NCBI RefSeq assembly: GCF_008831285.2
Contig: NC_045146.1
Location: 3,562,001 to 3,626,000 of the forward strand
Length of the DNA: 64,000 nt
From: Nymphaea colorata
Lineage: Eukaryota > Streptophyta > Magnoliopsida > Nymphaeales > Nymphaeaceae
Direction of reading: 5' to 3'
The position numbers and the translations under genes were made by a program. Every line of letters begins with the position of its first letter. Position 1 is the stretch's first letter. Below are positions 21,282 through 32,715 of the stretch, piece by piece. A model generated the notes under the pieces. That model did no database searches, was not told the DNA's origin, and saw only the letters and a program-made list of their open reading frames with translations.

Positions 21282-23556
21282 AAGACAACTCACATAATCT
21301 TAGATACCTCGTCAAAGGCAAGGAATGTTATTCAAGTTTCACAATAGATTAAAATTCGGTTCCTTGTGAGATCCAGATTGTGCAGCATGTCCACAAACTC
21401 AATACATAGTTAATATCTACTACACTTATGTTGGAGCCAATCCAATTTCTTAGAAGAGCAGGAATCGAGCTACTATGCCATGATCGACAAGTGAGTGAAA
21501 ATATCATGTCATGCCAATGCAATATGTGAAGTTATTGGCTGAAAGAAATATTATTAGACTTTCAATTACCTCTTAAACAAAACCTTATTTTGAAAATCAA
21601 ACAGCTCTCTATGTTGTTGTTAATATGACATTTCACAAGAAACATTATGTCGTTTGGAACCAGCTGCCAAAGGAGTCCTTAGAACATGACATATTCAATG
21701 CAATGATCAAGTTCCTGCCTTGGGATGAGAATCATTTTCTTATTTGGTTTGTAAACTGGGTGATAAATATCTTCACAAGGAAATGATAAGGAAAGTGGTT
21801 GTACATATGTGATTGAGATCAACATTATCTTAAATGAAGATATTCAATAGCGCAGAATCGATGAAAATTTATTATCATTAAATGTTGGATGTTGGCAACT
21901 CTAATAAACTTGTCTTTTATGAAAAGAATTATGTAATAATTGTTGTTTATTCTTCTCGTTATTCAACTATATCAAACATTTCTAAATGAAAGAAAAGGGA
22001 ACATTAGTTTTAAAAGATCTTTGTCTGATAGCTCACAAGCACAAAGAAAAATATTCTCAATATCTATTTCCTCGAAGAGCAATATTAGAGTTGAAATAGA
22101 AAAGGAAAAGATTGAAGAAAAAAAAGAACCCTACTTTCAACCCCCAAAATTAACAAAGTCCTTGACAAAAAGAAGCTTAGGCACAACATGCAGAAATTGA
22201 AGGTTGAAAGAGAGAGAGAGAGCGAGAGAAAGAGAGGGTCACCATGGTGGGTGCTCATGCTCTGCCATATATAGGCTCTGCTTCCCTTCAAACACTAGAA
22301 GATGACAGTGGACACTCAAGAAGAATGACTAAGCTATGTTGGAGCCTTGTAGATCCTCTCGTTGTTCTACTCTATAAGAGGAGATGATGAATGTAGGTTT
22401 GTAAGACTGAGAGAGAGGGAAAGAGAAAGAGCCAACTTTACTTAAGTAAACTTGGTCTACAGAGATGAACTAAGTTAAAGTCCACCATACACATCACTAA
22501 TAATGAATGGAAGTGAAAAGCAAAGCACTCCATTATGAAGCAATATTCTGAATTTGTTAGCAACAATACACGATTTAAGAGATGTTGCCCACCATGTAGG
22601 GGAAGAGATGGAGAGAATTATAAACAAAGTTACTAAGAATTCCAATAAAAAATTGGAACTCCAAAACCACACTATAACTAGTAACAGTTCAAAGAGCTAG
22701 GAAATGCATAGAGAAGATAAGAAGTAGAAAGCATTACTGAGATAAGCATATGTCAGGAGGAGAAAATTAAGTAAAGAAGAAGCAAAAGAACAAATTAAAA
22801 AAAAAATGTTGGCTAGCCTTTACCCCACCATTATTTGAATCCGCGAGCCAAAGGAAGTTGATATGCATCTCAAACATCTCAATCAAGAGGTTGGAAAAAA
22901 AAAAGCCCTCGGAGAGCCTTAGATTAGATGCATAGAGTCAGACATCTAAGAAGGTGAGGAGCACATCAGACTAGGGCACCAAGGCAACAACGGAGCAGTC
23001 TGCTCTTGTGGAGGATGCACAAGAGAGATTTGAAGCACAGACATGTGCATGAACCCGACGATACTGATGCATGGTACCTATGTGTTTAGTGATTGACGAG
23101 GTGATGGATTACATTGTTTCATCTAACAAGTGGATATTGAGCATTGAAGGTGGTTGTGTCATGAAACCTGCAAGGGAGGTGGAGAATCTTTGACAGTCAA
23201 AGTGTTCAAGAGGTCCTCCCACATAGTCAAATGCAAGGCTGATTGTTAACGGACAGGCTGAAGGAGTTGATAGAGGAGAGGACAGGGCATGATAGAATGG
23301 TTGATTGGAATCAGATACAAAGAAAACAAGCACTTGAATAGGACAAAAACAAGATAGATGAAAAACAATCTTAGTCCTTGATTTTTTATAAATCAATAAT
23401 TGAGAGAAAAACAAGAAAAAATATGTGTGAACTAATACTATATAGCTGAAATGCTTCATCACCTTTCTCCCATTGTTTCCCTCTCAACCACAAATTTAGA
23501 AATGATCAAAGGTTGAAATTGTTTCTTATCTATTTATCATTTAAGTGCCTAGTACT

Positions 23557-23558
<2 letters not shown>
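21282..23558. other. Gene-free stretch
   Basis: No coding similarity was recognised on either strand. A GA-rich microsatellite lies at 22208-22237. Several short frames (for example 23109-23462 on the minus strand) are AT-driven and lack motifs. Confidence 0.4.

Positions 23559-23559
<1 letters not shown>

Positions 23560-23637
<78 letters not shown>
23560..23637. repeat. Compound microsatellite (CT)n(TA)n(TG)n
   Basis: A CT run (23560-23587) passes into a TA run (to about 23621) and then a TG run (to 23637), all uninterrupted. Length variation between individuals is expected. Confidence 0.95.
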
Positions 23638-23641
23638 CTTT

Positions 23642-23945
23642 GAATGATGTGCTCTGAAACCACGTGCATTGGCATTTCTTCACTTTAAATGATTTTTTCA
23701 GATGATTAAATAGCCAAAATAGTTTAATAATAATTATGGACTTCTATTGTTGTGAGTGTTTCGGTTGTTGGTGCTGTAAACTGATATTAGTGGCTGCTCG
23801 AGCAGCCGGCTAATTACAGTTCGTATATAAATGTCACTCGGTGATATGCTCCGAATATTGTGTGTTGGTATTTCTTCACTTCAAATCATGTTTTCATATG
23901 ATTAAATAGCCGAAACAGTTTGGTAACAAATATGGACTTCTACAT
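23642..23945. repeat. Diverged two-copy duplication, period about 197 bp
   Basis: Segment 23643-23748 ('gtgctctgaaac ... catttcttcacttt ... gattaaatagcc ... tatggacttcta') recurs at 23840-23944 with scattered changes. Between them is a short stretch with CAGCCGGCTAATTACAGTTC, a motif seen again near 38361 (CGGCCGGCTGATTTCAGTTC). Confidence 0.7.
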
Positions 23946-24310
23946 TAGTTCGAAGCTATAAAATGAAAATAAAAAGCATAAAGAACTCACATACTCACAA
24001 TGCAACAAAATTTAATAGGAAAAAATCTCAACTTTCTTTTTAAAGTTATGATTTGCAATGAGAAGGTCAAGTTGAATCCGCACGTGGTCTTCAATTAAGG
24101 AAAACAAATATTGGAACATAAAGGGCACATCAAAACTTGCTAAACGACATTCAGTTATATATCACTTTTTTATTTAATAGGATAAAGTATTTTTTGCTGC
24201 ATGGTCCCTTGAGGACAAAACTGGACAAAACTGCAAACAGTTAGCCTTTCCCTTCTCCCTCGCTCTCTCTCTCCCTCTCTCTGTCTCTCTCGCTCTGTGG
24301 CGGTGGGCTC
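23946..24310 (+). promoter_or_regulatory. Upstream region and CT-rich leader of the 24311 gene
   Basis: AT-rich DNA contains TTATATATCAC near 24153-24163, which could act as a TATA element. It is followed by a CT-repeat leader at 24247-24296 directly before the ATG. CT-rich 5' leaders are common in plant genes. There is no direct proof of a transcription start. Confidence 0.35.
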
Positions 24311-25087
24311 ATGAATCCCTCTTCCCAGGACTTGGAGCGGCTCTGGATCGAAGAGGTCCGCTACCTCCACTCTCTCTGGCGTGCCGGCCCTCCTCCAAAC
24401 CGCACCAGAAACCCCAACCTTCGCCCCCTCGACGCTCCAGAGTTGAAGAAGGAGAAGAAGAGGAAGAAGAGGGAGGGAGGGGAGAATAATAAGGATGAAA
24501 AGGAGGAGTGTGGAGAGAACCCATCGACTAATTCCGGCGCTGAATGGCCAAAAAATCCCTCCCCACCTCATGTTCCTCCCGACGCCACCTGGGAGGAAGC
24601 TATCACCGCGACGGCCGCCCCATTGGTGCCGTCTGCGGAGGAGATCGCGACATTGGCCGCAGTCCGGTTGCAGCGGAGTGCTGCCAAGGCTTGCGAGGAG
24701 ATCCTCGCGGTGAAGGACGAGGAAATGGGAGATGGAGATCAAGACGAAACAGAGAGGCTTGGAGAGGAGGAAGCGTTCTTGTTCTTCCTGGGTTTTTTCA
24801 GGAAGGAAGAGGAGGTAAGGAGGTACTATGAAGGGAACGCGGAGAAGGGGGACTTCTTCTGCCTCGTCTGTTTGGGTGTGGGAGAGAAGTTGTCGAGGAA
24901 ATACTGCAGCTGCGTCGCGTTGGTTCAGCATGCCAACTCGGTGACGAAGACGAAGACCAGAGACGCTCACAAAGCGTACGGAAAGGCCATTTGCCGGGTT
25001 ATGGGATGGGACTTTAGTCGGTTACCGAGCATCGTTCTGGATATGCAGGGGCCTCTTTGTCCTCCGGCGCCTCCAGTTTCGAGTTAA
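24311..25087 (+). CDS. Plant protein with C-x2-C ... H ... H module, function unknown
   Basis: An intact single-exon frame of 258 residues with clearly higher GC than its surroundings. Residues 1-25 are helical (LERLWIEEVRYLHSLW). Residues 45-70 are a Lys/Glu-rich, probably nuclear, low-complexity stretch. Residues 105-135 are an Ala-rich helix. The conserved-looking core is 150-240: acidic, with FFLGFFRKEEEVRRYYE, then DFFCLVCLGVGEKLSRKY, CVALVQHANSV, and H220 in 'DAHKAYGKAICRVMGWD'. Cys184/Cys187 with His207/His220 form a possible C2H2-like zinc site; Cys199 and Cys201 are extra candidates. I recall plant-specific uncharacterised proteins with this 'CLVC ... CVALVQH ... AHRAFG ... WD' layout, but no assigned function. 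CAG|GTTCGG just after the stop resembles a splice donor, so a 3' UTR intron is possible. Confidence 0.75.
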   Translation: MNPSSQDLERLWIEEVRYLHSLWRAGPPPNRTRNPNLRPLDAPELKKEKKRKKREGGENNKDEKEECGENPSTNSGAEWPKNPSPPHVPPDATWEEAITATAAPLVPSAEEIATLAAVRLQRSAAKACEEILAVKDEEMGDGDQDETERLGEEEAFLFFLGFFRKEEEVRRYYEGNAEKGDFFCLVCLGVGEKLSRKYCSCVALVQHANSVTKTKTRDAHKAYGKAICRVMGWDFSRLPSIVLDMQGPLCPPAPPVSS

Positions 25088-25189
25088 CAGGTTCGGCTTT
25101 TCCTTTTGATGCTCTCTGTTCCTGTTTCTATTGAATCCACAGTACAATTTTCTTAATGTTGTTAGGCTGGTTAAGCCTACGTTCATGGT

Positions 25190-25466
25190 CCGCAACTTTC
25201 TCTAACTTTCTTGCTCCAACGAGAGGTAGAGGTTCCCTTAGATGACAAGGAGGCTATCTTGCTCCTGTATATATCCCTTGTTTTACATTTCGAAACAGTT
25301 AGACCAGATTTGGATTCGATGAAATTCTGATGGCTATTGTTATCTTTATCAGTTGCTGAATTTGGTGGGTTTCGATGCATAACTTATGATGGGCGTCATG
25401 GTGCATCACAATTTCCTCAACATTTGGACGAGCTGCTGCATTTGGATCATCATTTGAATTGTAGGA
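25190..25466 (-). repeat. Probable 3' LTR remnant of copia-3
   Basis: Direct repeat partner of 27840-28092. On the minus strand it carries TATATACAGGAGCAAG, followed by a 'cctctacctctcgttgg' stretch, as expected around an LTR promoter and R region. The outer edge is lost. Confidence 0.5.
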
Positions 25467-25730
25467 GGGAGCGACTGTGTACATGTATTGATATTTTCTG
25501 AAAAGAAGATAAGGCTTATTAAAGACCACATGTCTAGAAATAATAATCTCTTCAGACTTCAGAACAAGCCAAAAGTATCCTTTATGCGAACAATTATATC
25601 TTAAAAACGTACGACACTTAGATTTGTAATCAAGTTTATGATTGCGATATGAACAGAGACAGGGAGAATAAAGCATATCCAAAGACCTTTGAGAATGTAT
25701 AGTCAGGTTTCCGATTATATAACTTTTCAA
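25460..25730 (-). pseudogene. copia-3 integrase C-terminal fragment
   Basis: The minus-strand translation contains 'NCSHKGYFWLVLKSEEIIIS' followed by RHVVFN, matching the copia integrase C-terminal pattern 'SHKGYKC...ISRHVVFDE'. No catalytic core remains next to it. Confidence 0.65.
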
Positions 25731-26699
25731 AGGGTGACTTATGATGGGGAACCAAAGTAGGAAGGTGATTGATCATATAAACAACACAGTACTGAAGGTA
25801 TAGGTCCAAAATTTTGTAGGAATAGAAGCTGGACTTATTAGCTTAAACATGTGCTTGTTACATGATGACGGCTTTTTTCAACAGCTCCATTCTGTTGACC
25901 TTTGACGACATGAATTTTATGTTTAATACCACACTCCATTAAGAAAGTTTGGAAGTACTTTCTCAGCCCCCTTCATCAGTTTGGAAGTACTTCATTTTCC
26001 TCTCAAACATCTTTTCAGTGAGCACTAAAATGCTTGTTGAACATTAGATTTAGCACCAACCATATAAATGCACACACATTTAGGGAAAGCATCAACAAGA
26101 AGCACATAATATCAATATCTATCTGTACTAATGTTAAATGTAGGACCTGTACAACAAACATAGAGTTCCATGGTGCAGAAATATCATGTAACGACTTGTA
26201 AAATGGAAAAGGTTGACCTTTGCTTCATTGACAAAGCATAATAAACCTTAATAAAATGAGTCTACAATAAAGATACATCAAGCCATCAAGGTGATGAATC
26301 ACATGATGCATTATGTGCAATGCTGAAGGACCAAGATGTTGATGCCATTGTTCTATATTCTCCCTGTTACCAATCAAGGCTGCCTTATTCTTGGAAGTTT
26401 TAAGTCGATAGAGTCGTCCTCACTCTTTCTTTGAAGAGGGTCTTTTGATCTGATCTTTCATAGAGCATTAATTGGGATGGAACTCAAATATGATCTGATT
26501 GTCTTTAATAAACTTATTCATAGATCGATTTGTGAAATATGTGGAAGGAGCAATATATCTTTCAGCTCACATTTTTGGTCTGTACTGGTGAAGCAAGAGG
26601 TGCCAATGTTTGTGAATGATCCAACCTGAACAGTTGCCGATTGTAACTGCATATGATGCATGGTACGAGGGGTTGTTTAAATCTTTTGTGACTGATATG

Positions 26700-27669
26700 T
26701 CATTCTCTAGTTTGAGATCCAACCAGCATCATCAATAACATTGGTTGAAGCATTGTAGACTTGGAGTTGAGGATCCACATTGTTATTTGAGTTAGAATCA
26801 GGCCGAGCACCATGGTTCTTAGTCATTTGACAACGCTCTTGAGCTTTGTAACCTGGTTTGTCACAGTACTGGCAAACATCCCATGGTTTATTTTGTTGCT
26901 GTTGACTGATGGTTGAGATAGTTCCTGTTGTTGCCATAGTTCCAGTTGTAACCATAATCTTGACTTGGATTCTGCTGTGTAGAGTGTAGAACAGGATCAA
27001 GAGACTGATTGGCAGATTCATCGTGATAAGAAATCTGTGATTCTTTGCTCAGCAACAACCCATGTAATTGGACAAGGGTAACAAGTTTAACTCTGGTGGT
27101 GAATGATGTTCTGAATGCATTATATTCAGCTGGAAGTCCTCTCAACACATGAAATAGCAGACTGTCTTTTCTAACAGGATGAGATGCCATTGCAAGCTTG
27201 TTTAATCGTTTTAAGTTTCTGACAATGCTCATTTATCATCCAATTTCCCCTTTTTAATAGTTTCAAGTTGCTTCTTGAGTTGCATAATACTTGAATGCGG
27301 GAGTGCAGCATATGTTTGCCACAAGAAATCCCAAACATGAAAAGTCCATTTCAAACCATCATTTTGGGAACGTATTGCTTCTGAAGGAGGAGATTATCTA
27401 GCTTCACAGAAGTTGGCTTTGTCTGAATCTGGATCAATGTACTTGTCTCATCTTTGCCCTTTTGATATTATTTAAGACAATGTTTTGATCCATCAATGAG
27501 GCCGTATAAATTGTCTGAATGAATCAATAGAGATAAACTGAGATTCCTGTAATAAATAGTTTTATGAATTTTGCTTAATATTCAAAAAGCATTGCAAATT
27601 TGAGGAAGCAGGCAGTAGAGGAAGGGTAACTGTGGAACTTAGCTGAGCTAAAGTGGACTCCGAAGCCAT
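26700..27669 (-). pseudogene. gag: copia-3 gag remnant
   Basis: The minus strand starts with an ATG at 27669 (MASESTLAQLSS). It keeps 'LYGLIDG' around 27500 and, further on, 'LAMASHPVRKDSLLFHVLRG' and 'LPAEYNAFRTSFTTRV', 'LVQLHGLLLSKE', all typical of copia gag. The knuckle reads CQYCDKPGYKAQERC: the spacing is kept, but the zinc-binding His is replaced by Tyr. 'DAGWIS' near 26710 is the start of the protease. Multiple frameshifts and stops interrupt it. Confidence 0.75.
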
Positions 27670-27685
27670 CTGAAACCTGATATTA

Positions 27686-28092
27686 TGGATTTCATTGCCA
27701 ACAGCAGGAACTCACTTGATGGTAAAACATGAGGTTGAACATGTAAGGCCTGAGTAAATCAGACACACTTTCTTCTTTAACAGCAACTCTGAAAGGCTTG
27801 AATCAGATCTAGCTCTGTGTGATAAAAAATTATAAAGACTGCACTTCCCCAACTTTCTATCTATCTCTCTTGCTTCAATGAGAGGTAGAGGTTACCTTAA
27901 GTAGCAAGGAGGTTATCTTGCTCGAATACACATCCCTTGGTTTGCAATTGGAAACAGTTAAATCAGATTTTGGATTCTATCGTATCTTGATGGCTGCTGT
28001 TATCCTTATCAATTGCTGCATTTGATGGGTATCAGTGTGCATCACAGTCTCCTTAGGATTTGGGCTTGTTGCATTTGGATTCAAATTTGGGG
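27686..28092 (-). repeat. Probable 5' LTR remnant of copia-3
   Basis: It ends with CA directly beside the degenerate primer site (27677-27685). Its distal 250 bp (27840-28092) match the other end of the element. The inner 150 bp have no counterpart there, so one copy is rearranged. Confidence 0.45.
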
Positions 28093-29509
28093 TATCTTGA
28101 AAGAACTTTCATTTTTAACAGGGGAAATTTATTCATGAATCATGATGCATTTTTTCAGTTTTACCAAATCCCATTGATTGAAACACACACAGAAGGCCAT
28201 TTGTTTGCGATTGCTGACCTAGGTAACTTGATTCCATATTTTCCTTATGATACTAACTAGAACAATGGCGAAAACTTACATGGGAATTGTGCTGAATCTC
28301 CAGACCTGCTTCAGAATAAGACAGCAGCCAACTAAATCCAAGTTTCTTTGATCATAGTGGTATTGATGTATGGCTTTTTAAGTGACTAATGAATGGTGAA
28401 TTTGATCTATTATGGTTTTATTTTGTGTGCACTTATTTTATGCATATTGTATCTTTTCTCTGTAGGAGATAGAGCAAATCTTTGATAAAATATCGATTTG
28501 TTTTCTCTTCTTTTGGTTTGTGCACAATGCAAGCTTCATCTATCAGATTCAGCTACTAACTAATGAAAACCTTTTTTAATTAACTCATATACTAGGTCAC
28601 ATTAGCCGAAGGTGTTGCTATGAATCGACAGGAACCTCTTTCCTCAGTGCTTGCTGCTTCTTGAGGTAATATCAAACAAGGTCTCAGGCTAAGACAGAGA
28701 TGATTTTTTAGATGGATCTTTTTGCTGTTTTGGTTTACCATGAAGAAGACAAACGTCCATCTTGCTTATATTTTTTAACTTTAGTAGCTGCGGCTTTCTG
28801 TCACCATTGTATAGATTTGGCCATGAAGGGCAATTTTTGGTAATTTTTAGATGTGAATGCGACTTAATGCAATTTGATTTTAATCTGCAAACTTGTGCAT
28901 CCACAATTGCATCCCTTCATTTGTGAGAAAATCTGTTCTCCTGAAATCTAAATGTAGCTTCCTGTTTTGCTCAATACCATGTTTTGGGTAAGAATGCAAA
29001 TTTGCTGTTTTGCCAACTACAACTTTTATTTTCTTTTGGCATGTTCATGGATGGGTTTTAATATGTCTAGATATTATCGTTGTGAATCAGATCATTGGAT
29101 GAACCACAAATATAATGACTTGGACTATTCAAACTTGTTAGAGGCCTTCCGTATATTGGGACTTTCATAAGAACGAGTAAAGTTGCCATAAAGTTCATCT
29201 TGTCAGAATTAGAAGTGGACATATTATTTGAAGTGACTATGATGAAGATGATGGTGAAACATCCCTTGGCATTTCAAGCTACTATTTTGAGAAGCCTTTT
29301 GTTTAAAAGTTCTCTTATATTGTAACTGATAATCTGAACCCCCTTTCTATTACCTTCTATAAGCTTTGGTTTATGTAACATGGGCCATGAACTATGATGA
29401 TTCAGTCATGATAGAATTGATGCAGTAAAGCTGGTTTTCCTCTTATCTGTGAAGCGACAGGCACCTATAGCTAAAGTTGAGACCAGATGGTGGGGCTTTG
29501 ACTAGCATT
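28093..29509. other. Gene-free stretch
   Basis: No coding similarity was seen. A possible splice acceptor (TTTTCTCTGTAG, ending about 28465) could belong to a spliced 3' UTR of the 24311 gene, but this is speculative. Confidence 0.3.
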
Positions 29510-29905
29510 ATACAAAACGATAAATATCGCAATATTAACGAAAAAATGAGAATAAACAAAAAAAGTGAAAACTCGCATTTTTTAGAAAAAATAGAGAAAC
29601 ATTTTGATTGTCCTTGCTTCCCTTTTCTTTGTTTTTCTCTTTGTTTACACTATTATCATGATAGATGCATATTTAAATTTAAGTGAAATTATTCGGCATC
29701 ATTTTTATCATCTTTTAAAACGTTATTTTCATCATTTTGTCTAGTTTTTTAATGTATTCTTATTAGTTTTCATGTATTTTGTTTCTACCTAATTTTTAGA
29801 TTTTTTTCACTTTCCCAAGATTTTCCTGAGAATAGCAACTTTGCCGGGAAAGTAACCAAGAAAAATTTTGCCATTAAAAACCCAAGAACTATATTTGCGA
29901 GAATG
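29510..29905. repeat. AT-rich dispersed repeat, copy A
   Basis: It shares ordered pieces with 58090-58385: 'aaaatgag ... gaaaactcgcatttttt' at the left end and 'ccaagattttcctgagaat ... caactttgc' and 'ccaagaac ... atttg' at the right end. A third, more diverged relative lies around 56000-56790. Non-coding, probably a MITE-like family. Confidence 0.45.
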
Positions 29906-31508
29906 GTTTGTAATCAGTTCCATTTGAGATCCCAATTGAAGGTTTTCATGTAACTTCCATTGTAGAGATCAATTTCTAGTTGCTTAATTTATTCCATTCA
30001 GAACTCGGAAATCTTGTATACCTCTTATACTTCCTCCTGTGTGACCCTTTTCTTTAAAAAAGCACTTCTTTCTGTGAGCTGCTTTGTTTTTTAATGGCAA
30101 GTCTAGTTCCATTTTATCGTTTTCATACTGGCACTGACCACCTTTTATTATTCTGGTTTTGACATGTCAGTGATAGAGGTTCTGCTTAGCTCCGGCTAAA
30201 CAGAAAAGTTGGAATTTGATGCCATAGCTCCACTACTAAAAAAAATAGTTTTTGCATCTTGATTACCTTTGGAACTAAGCTGGGTTCAAACGCGGTCACA
30301 TTCAATTGATCTGAAAGGCAATCTGTTCAAACAAAATGGATCGAGTTAGCTGATATTCCAATATAAGCATGCAAAATGACATCCATGCACATGCAGGGGA
30401 GGACAACAAGCGCGTTGAGCAATGTCAAAGAATGAAAAGAACGATACTTTGTGTTGAGCTACCAGTGGGTTGGTTACATTAGGTAGGACGCAGTCAGACC
30501 TACAGCTGAGTTATTTACATGCATATTGGTATTGTATGAGTTTATCTGAATGATTTGAAACTTACTGGATATCTTAGATACCTTGAAGCTAAAGTAAAAG
30601 CGTATTGTTTCAAGGGCACCCAGGAAACTAAACTTCAAAGTTTAAAACTTGAATGTTTAAATAACAAGAAGATAAAGATAATGAGATGATACGTTTCTGT
30701 TTTTTTTTTTTTGTTGCAAAAATATAAAGGAACAATCGTATTTGTTTAAAGCACGAAAAAAACATTTACATGCTTAAAAATTATCAGTCAAGAGAAATAA
30801 TGGAAATATCATAATCTCGCAATATATTCATTTTTAATTATATTAGGATATGTTTCCTATGTATTTGATTGGCTTCCTAATGGCGAGATAATGTGCCAGG
30901 ATACTTATGTTGCAGATATTCATAGTCTACGAGTAAAAGTTTGGTTGCATAAATTCTCTAAAAACATTCTTTGGACACATTAAATTAAATGTTCTAATAA
31001 TTGTTGTCAAAACCATGCTAGGAGGTGCAGAGAGGGCCAAGACCCTCTATTTAGTGGTCTGGCTGCATCTACGTCCACGCCTTCAAGGCTTTTAGGCCCT
31101 TGTCCTCGTTCTTTCATCCTGTTATTTTCTTTTTTCCCTTTTTTCAATTCTCCTTTTCCTTCCTCCTTTCTTCTTCTTTTTTGTTTTTCTCTTTCTGAAA
31201 GTACGTTTTAGATATTATTTAGTTTTTTTTTGGGTATTTTGTGTCACATTTTCTTGTGCATTAGATAAATACAGGATGCTTTGTGTTTCTCTTTGTTGTG
31301 TTTTTTTTTCCTTCCTCTTCTTTTTTATTCTAAGGGAAAAATCTGGTACACCTTTTATTTTTGTGTTTTCATGTGCATGTGTGTCTAAACACCTATATAT
31401 TTACCTTATGTCTGTGTTTGATTAATTTTTGTTTTTGAATTAAGAAAAAGGACATACGCCTATGCTTGCCTCAAGGGTTGGTGTTGCACCTCAAATACTT
31501 TTCCCAAT
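29906..31508. other. Gene-free stretch with T/C-rich tract
   Basis: Nothing recognisable. A T/C-rich tract spans 31115-31345 and a poly-T run lies at 30699-30713. Confidence 0.35.
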
Positions 31509-31509
31509 A

Positions 31510-31600
31510 TTGGTTAGTGTAGCTGGCCGGGCTGACAAGCTAGTGAGAGTTCGGTCACCAGTCGATTCTCATGGACTTATGCTTCTAGGGTGGGACGTTA
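31510..31600 (+). mobile_element. SINE-like tRNA-derived unit, copy 1
   Basis: It has an A-box-like TAGCTGGCCGG (31520-31530) and, about 30 bp further, a B-box-like GTCGATTCTC (31561-31570), within a sequence clearly related to 50270-50340. Shared pieces are 'tag-tagctgg--gg--tgaca', 'gtga-ag' and 'gattctcat'. The 3' limit is unknown. Confidence 0.45.
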
Positions 31601-32507
31601 ATAGGGTGGGAGTGATACCAACCTGAAGGGAAATTATCTCCACTCCAAACCCTGATGCAACCTTGACCCCAGGGAGAGAAGGAGTTGGCTTTTGCTGGGC
31701 CAGTGGGATATTCCTCATGCTCATCCTTAATGGTATCACTAGAAGAGTAAATTTTCAATTTCACCAAATCTCGGAATATGGATTCATCAGGTTGGGGTCA
31801 ATCTGGCTCGAAGCCAAAGTTTGTCCATTGTGGACAATGATAAATATGAGATTTTATTTTCTTGTTTAAGTAATATATTTCTCCTAGATAAAATCTTAAA
31901 GTTCTTCTTTTCCTAATCGAAGTCGAGTATACATTTTTCACAATTTTCTGCAGTTTTTCTTCGCATTCCTGTCTCTGATTTTGTTAGATTTTCTCCCCGT
32001 TTCCCTTTTTCAGGACTAAACCTCTATAGTTTTATTCTGAAATCTGCTGATCTTGGCAAATATCCGAAAGGCTAGACATTCCTGGAACCTAACCGTCTAA
32101 GATTTTGAATGCCTTTAACATGGTTTTGTGTTCTGCTCACCATAAAGATTCAGTTCCCAAAATCTGTTGTTTACGGTGCAAGTTAAAATGATTTGGAGTA
32201 AGATTTGTCTTTACTTTCTCTCAACTTTGAAAGTAAAATTTAGAAGTTAATGTCTCCCTTCTTAAGTTGCTTTAAGAAAACCAAAATGTAAGTGACGAGG
32301 GTCCAAGCTATATGTGGTGAAATGTAAGATGTACCTTGCTACGATTGTTTGTGCATTGGTTTTGTTACTTTTATTTAGAAAATTTACAAAATCTTTGCCT
32401 AATTTTGATGCAATTAAAATCAACTAGCTGAAGTTTTAGTAATTATAACTAGCTGTTTTAGTTTATAAAATGATTCGGAACTAGACTTTTCGTAGATGTT
32501 GACAGAT
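31601..32507. other. Gene-free stretch
   Basis: May include the 3' body of the SINE-like unit at its left side (31600-31770, GC-richer). Otherwise ordinary AT-rich DNA with no recognised feature. Confidence 0.3.
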
Positions 32508-32715
32508 AAAAAAAAAAAGTTAGGAGAGGCACAAATACCCTAAAAAAGCCGAACCCCCCTGCTCTTTCTCCTCGCCCTAAGGGAAGAGAAGTACACCCAT
32601 CAATTAGAGTAACTTGCATCTATTGCTTGTAGTGTAGAGGAGTAGCGCCCATAGGAATTGAACTCTTGACCAGACTTTCACTGGCCCACCAATAAGACCG
32701 GTATACTACTTTTGT
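32508..32715 (-). mobile_element. SINE-like tRNA-derived unit, copy 3, with poly-T tail
   Basis: On the minus strand a promoter-like head contains a good B box (GAGTTCAATTCC around 32655-32666), preceded by 'gtgaaagtctggtca', which aligns with the other two copies. The body then runs about 140 bp to a run of T (32508-32518). Ending in a T run is typical of Au-type plant SINEs. The A box is poorly conserved. No target duplication was established. Confidence 0.5.

Larger units (their letters stand above)
25190..28092 (-). mobile_element. Decayed, internally deleted Ty1/copia element (copia-3)
   Basis: On the minus strand, a gag (about 27669 to 26700) is followed after a non-coding gap by an integrase C-terminal piece (25730-25460). 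RT and RNase H are missing. The two ends share a direct repeat of about 250 bp, 25190-25466 and 27840-28092, roughly three quarters identical. Both copies contain 'gagaggtagaggtt', 'aaggagg-tatcttgctc' and 'gaaacagtta'. These are best read as LTR remnants. A weak primer site (TAATATCAG) lies at 27677-27685. It is a dead relic starting just 100 bp after the 24311 gene. Confidence 0.65.

Noticed and set aside
23109-23462. Minus-strand open frame of 117 codons
   Set aside because: No motif, AT-driven composition and no splice or context support.
31510-31600. Functional tRNA gene
   Set aside because: A- and B-box-like words are present but no cloverleaf (acceptor and anticodon stems) can be drawn; treated as SINE-like.
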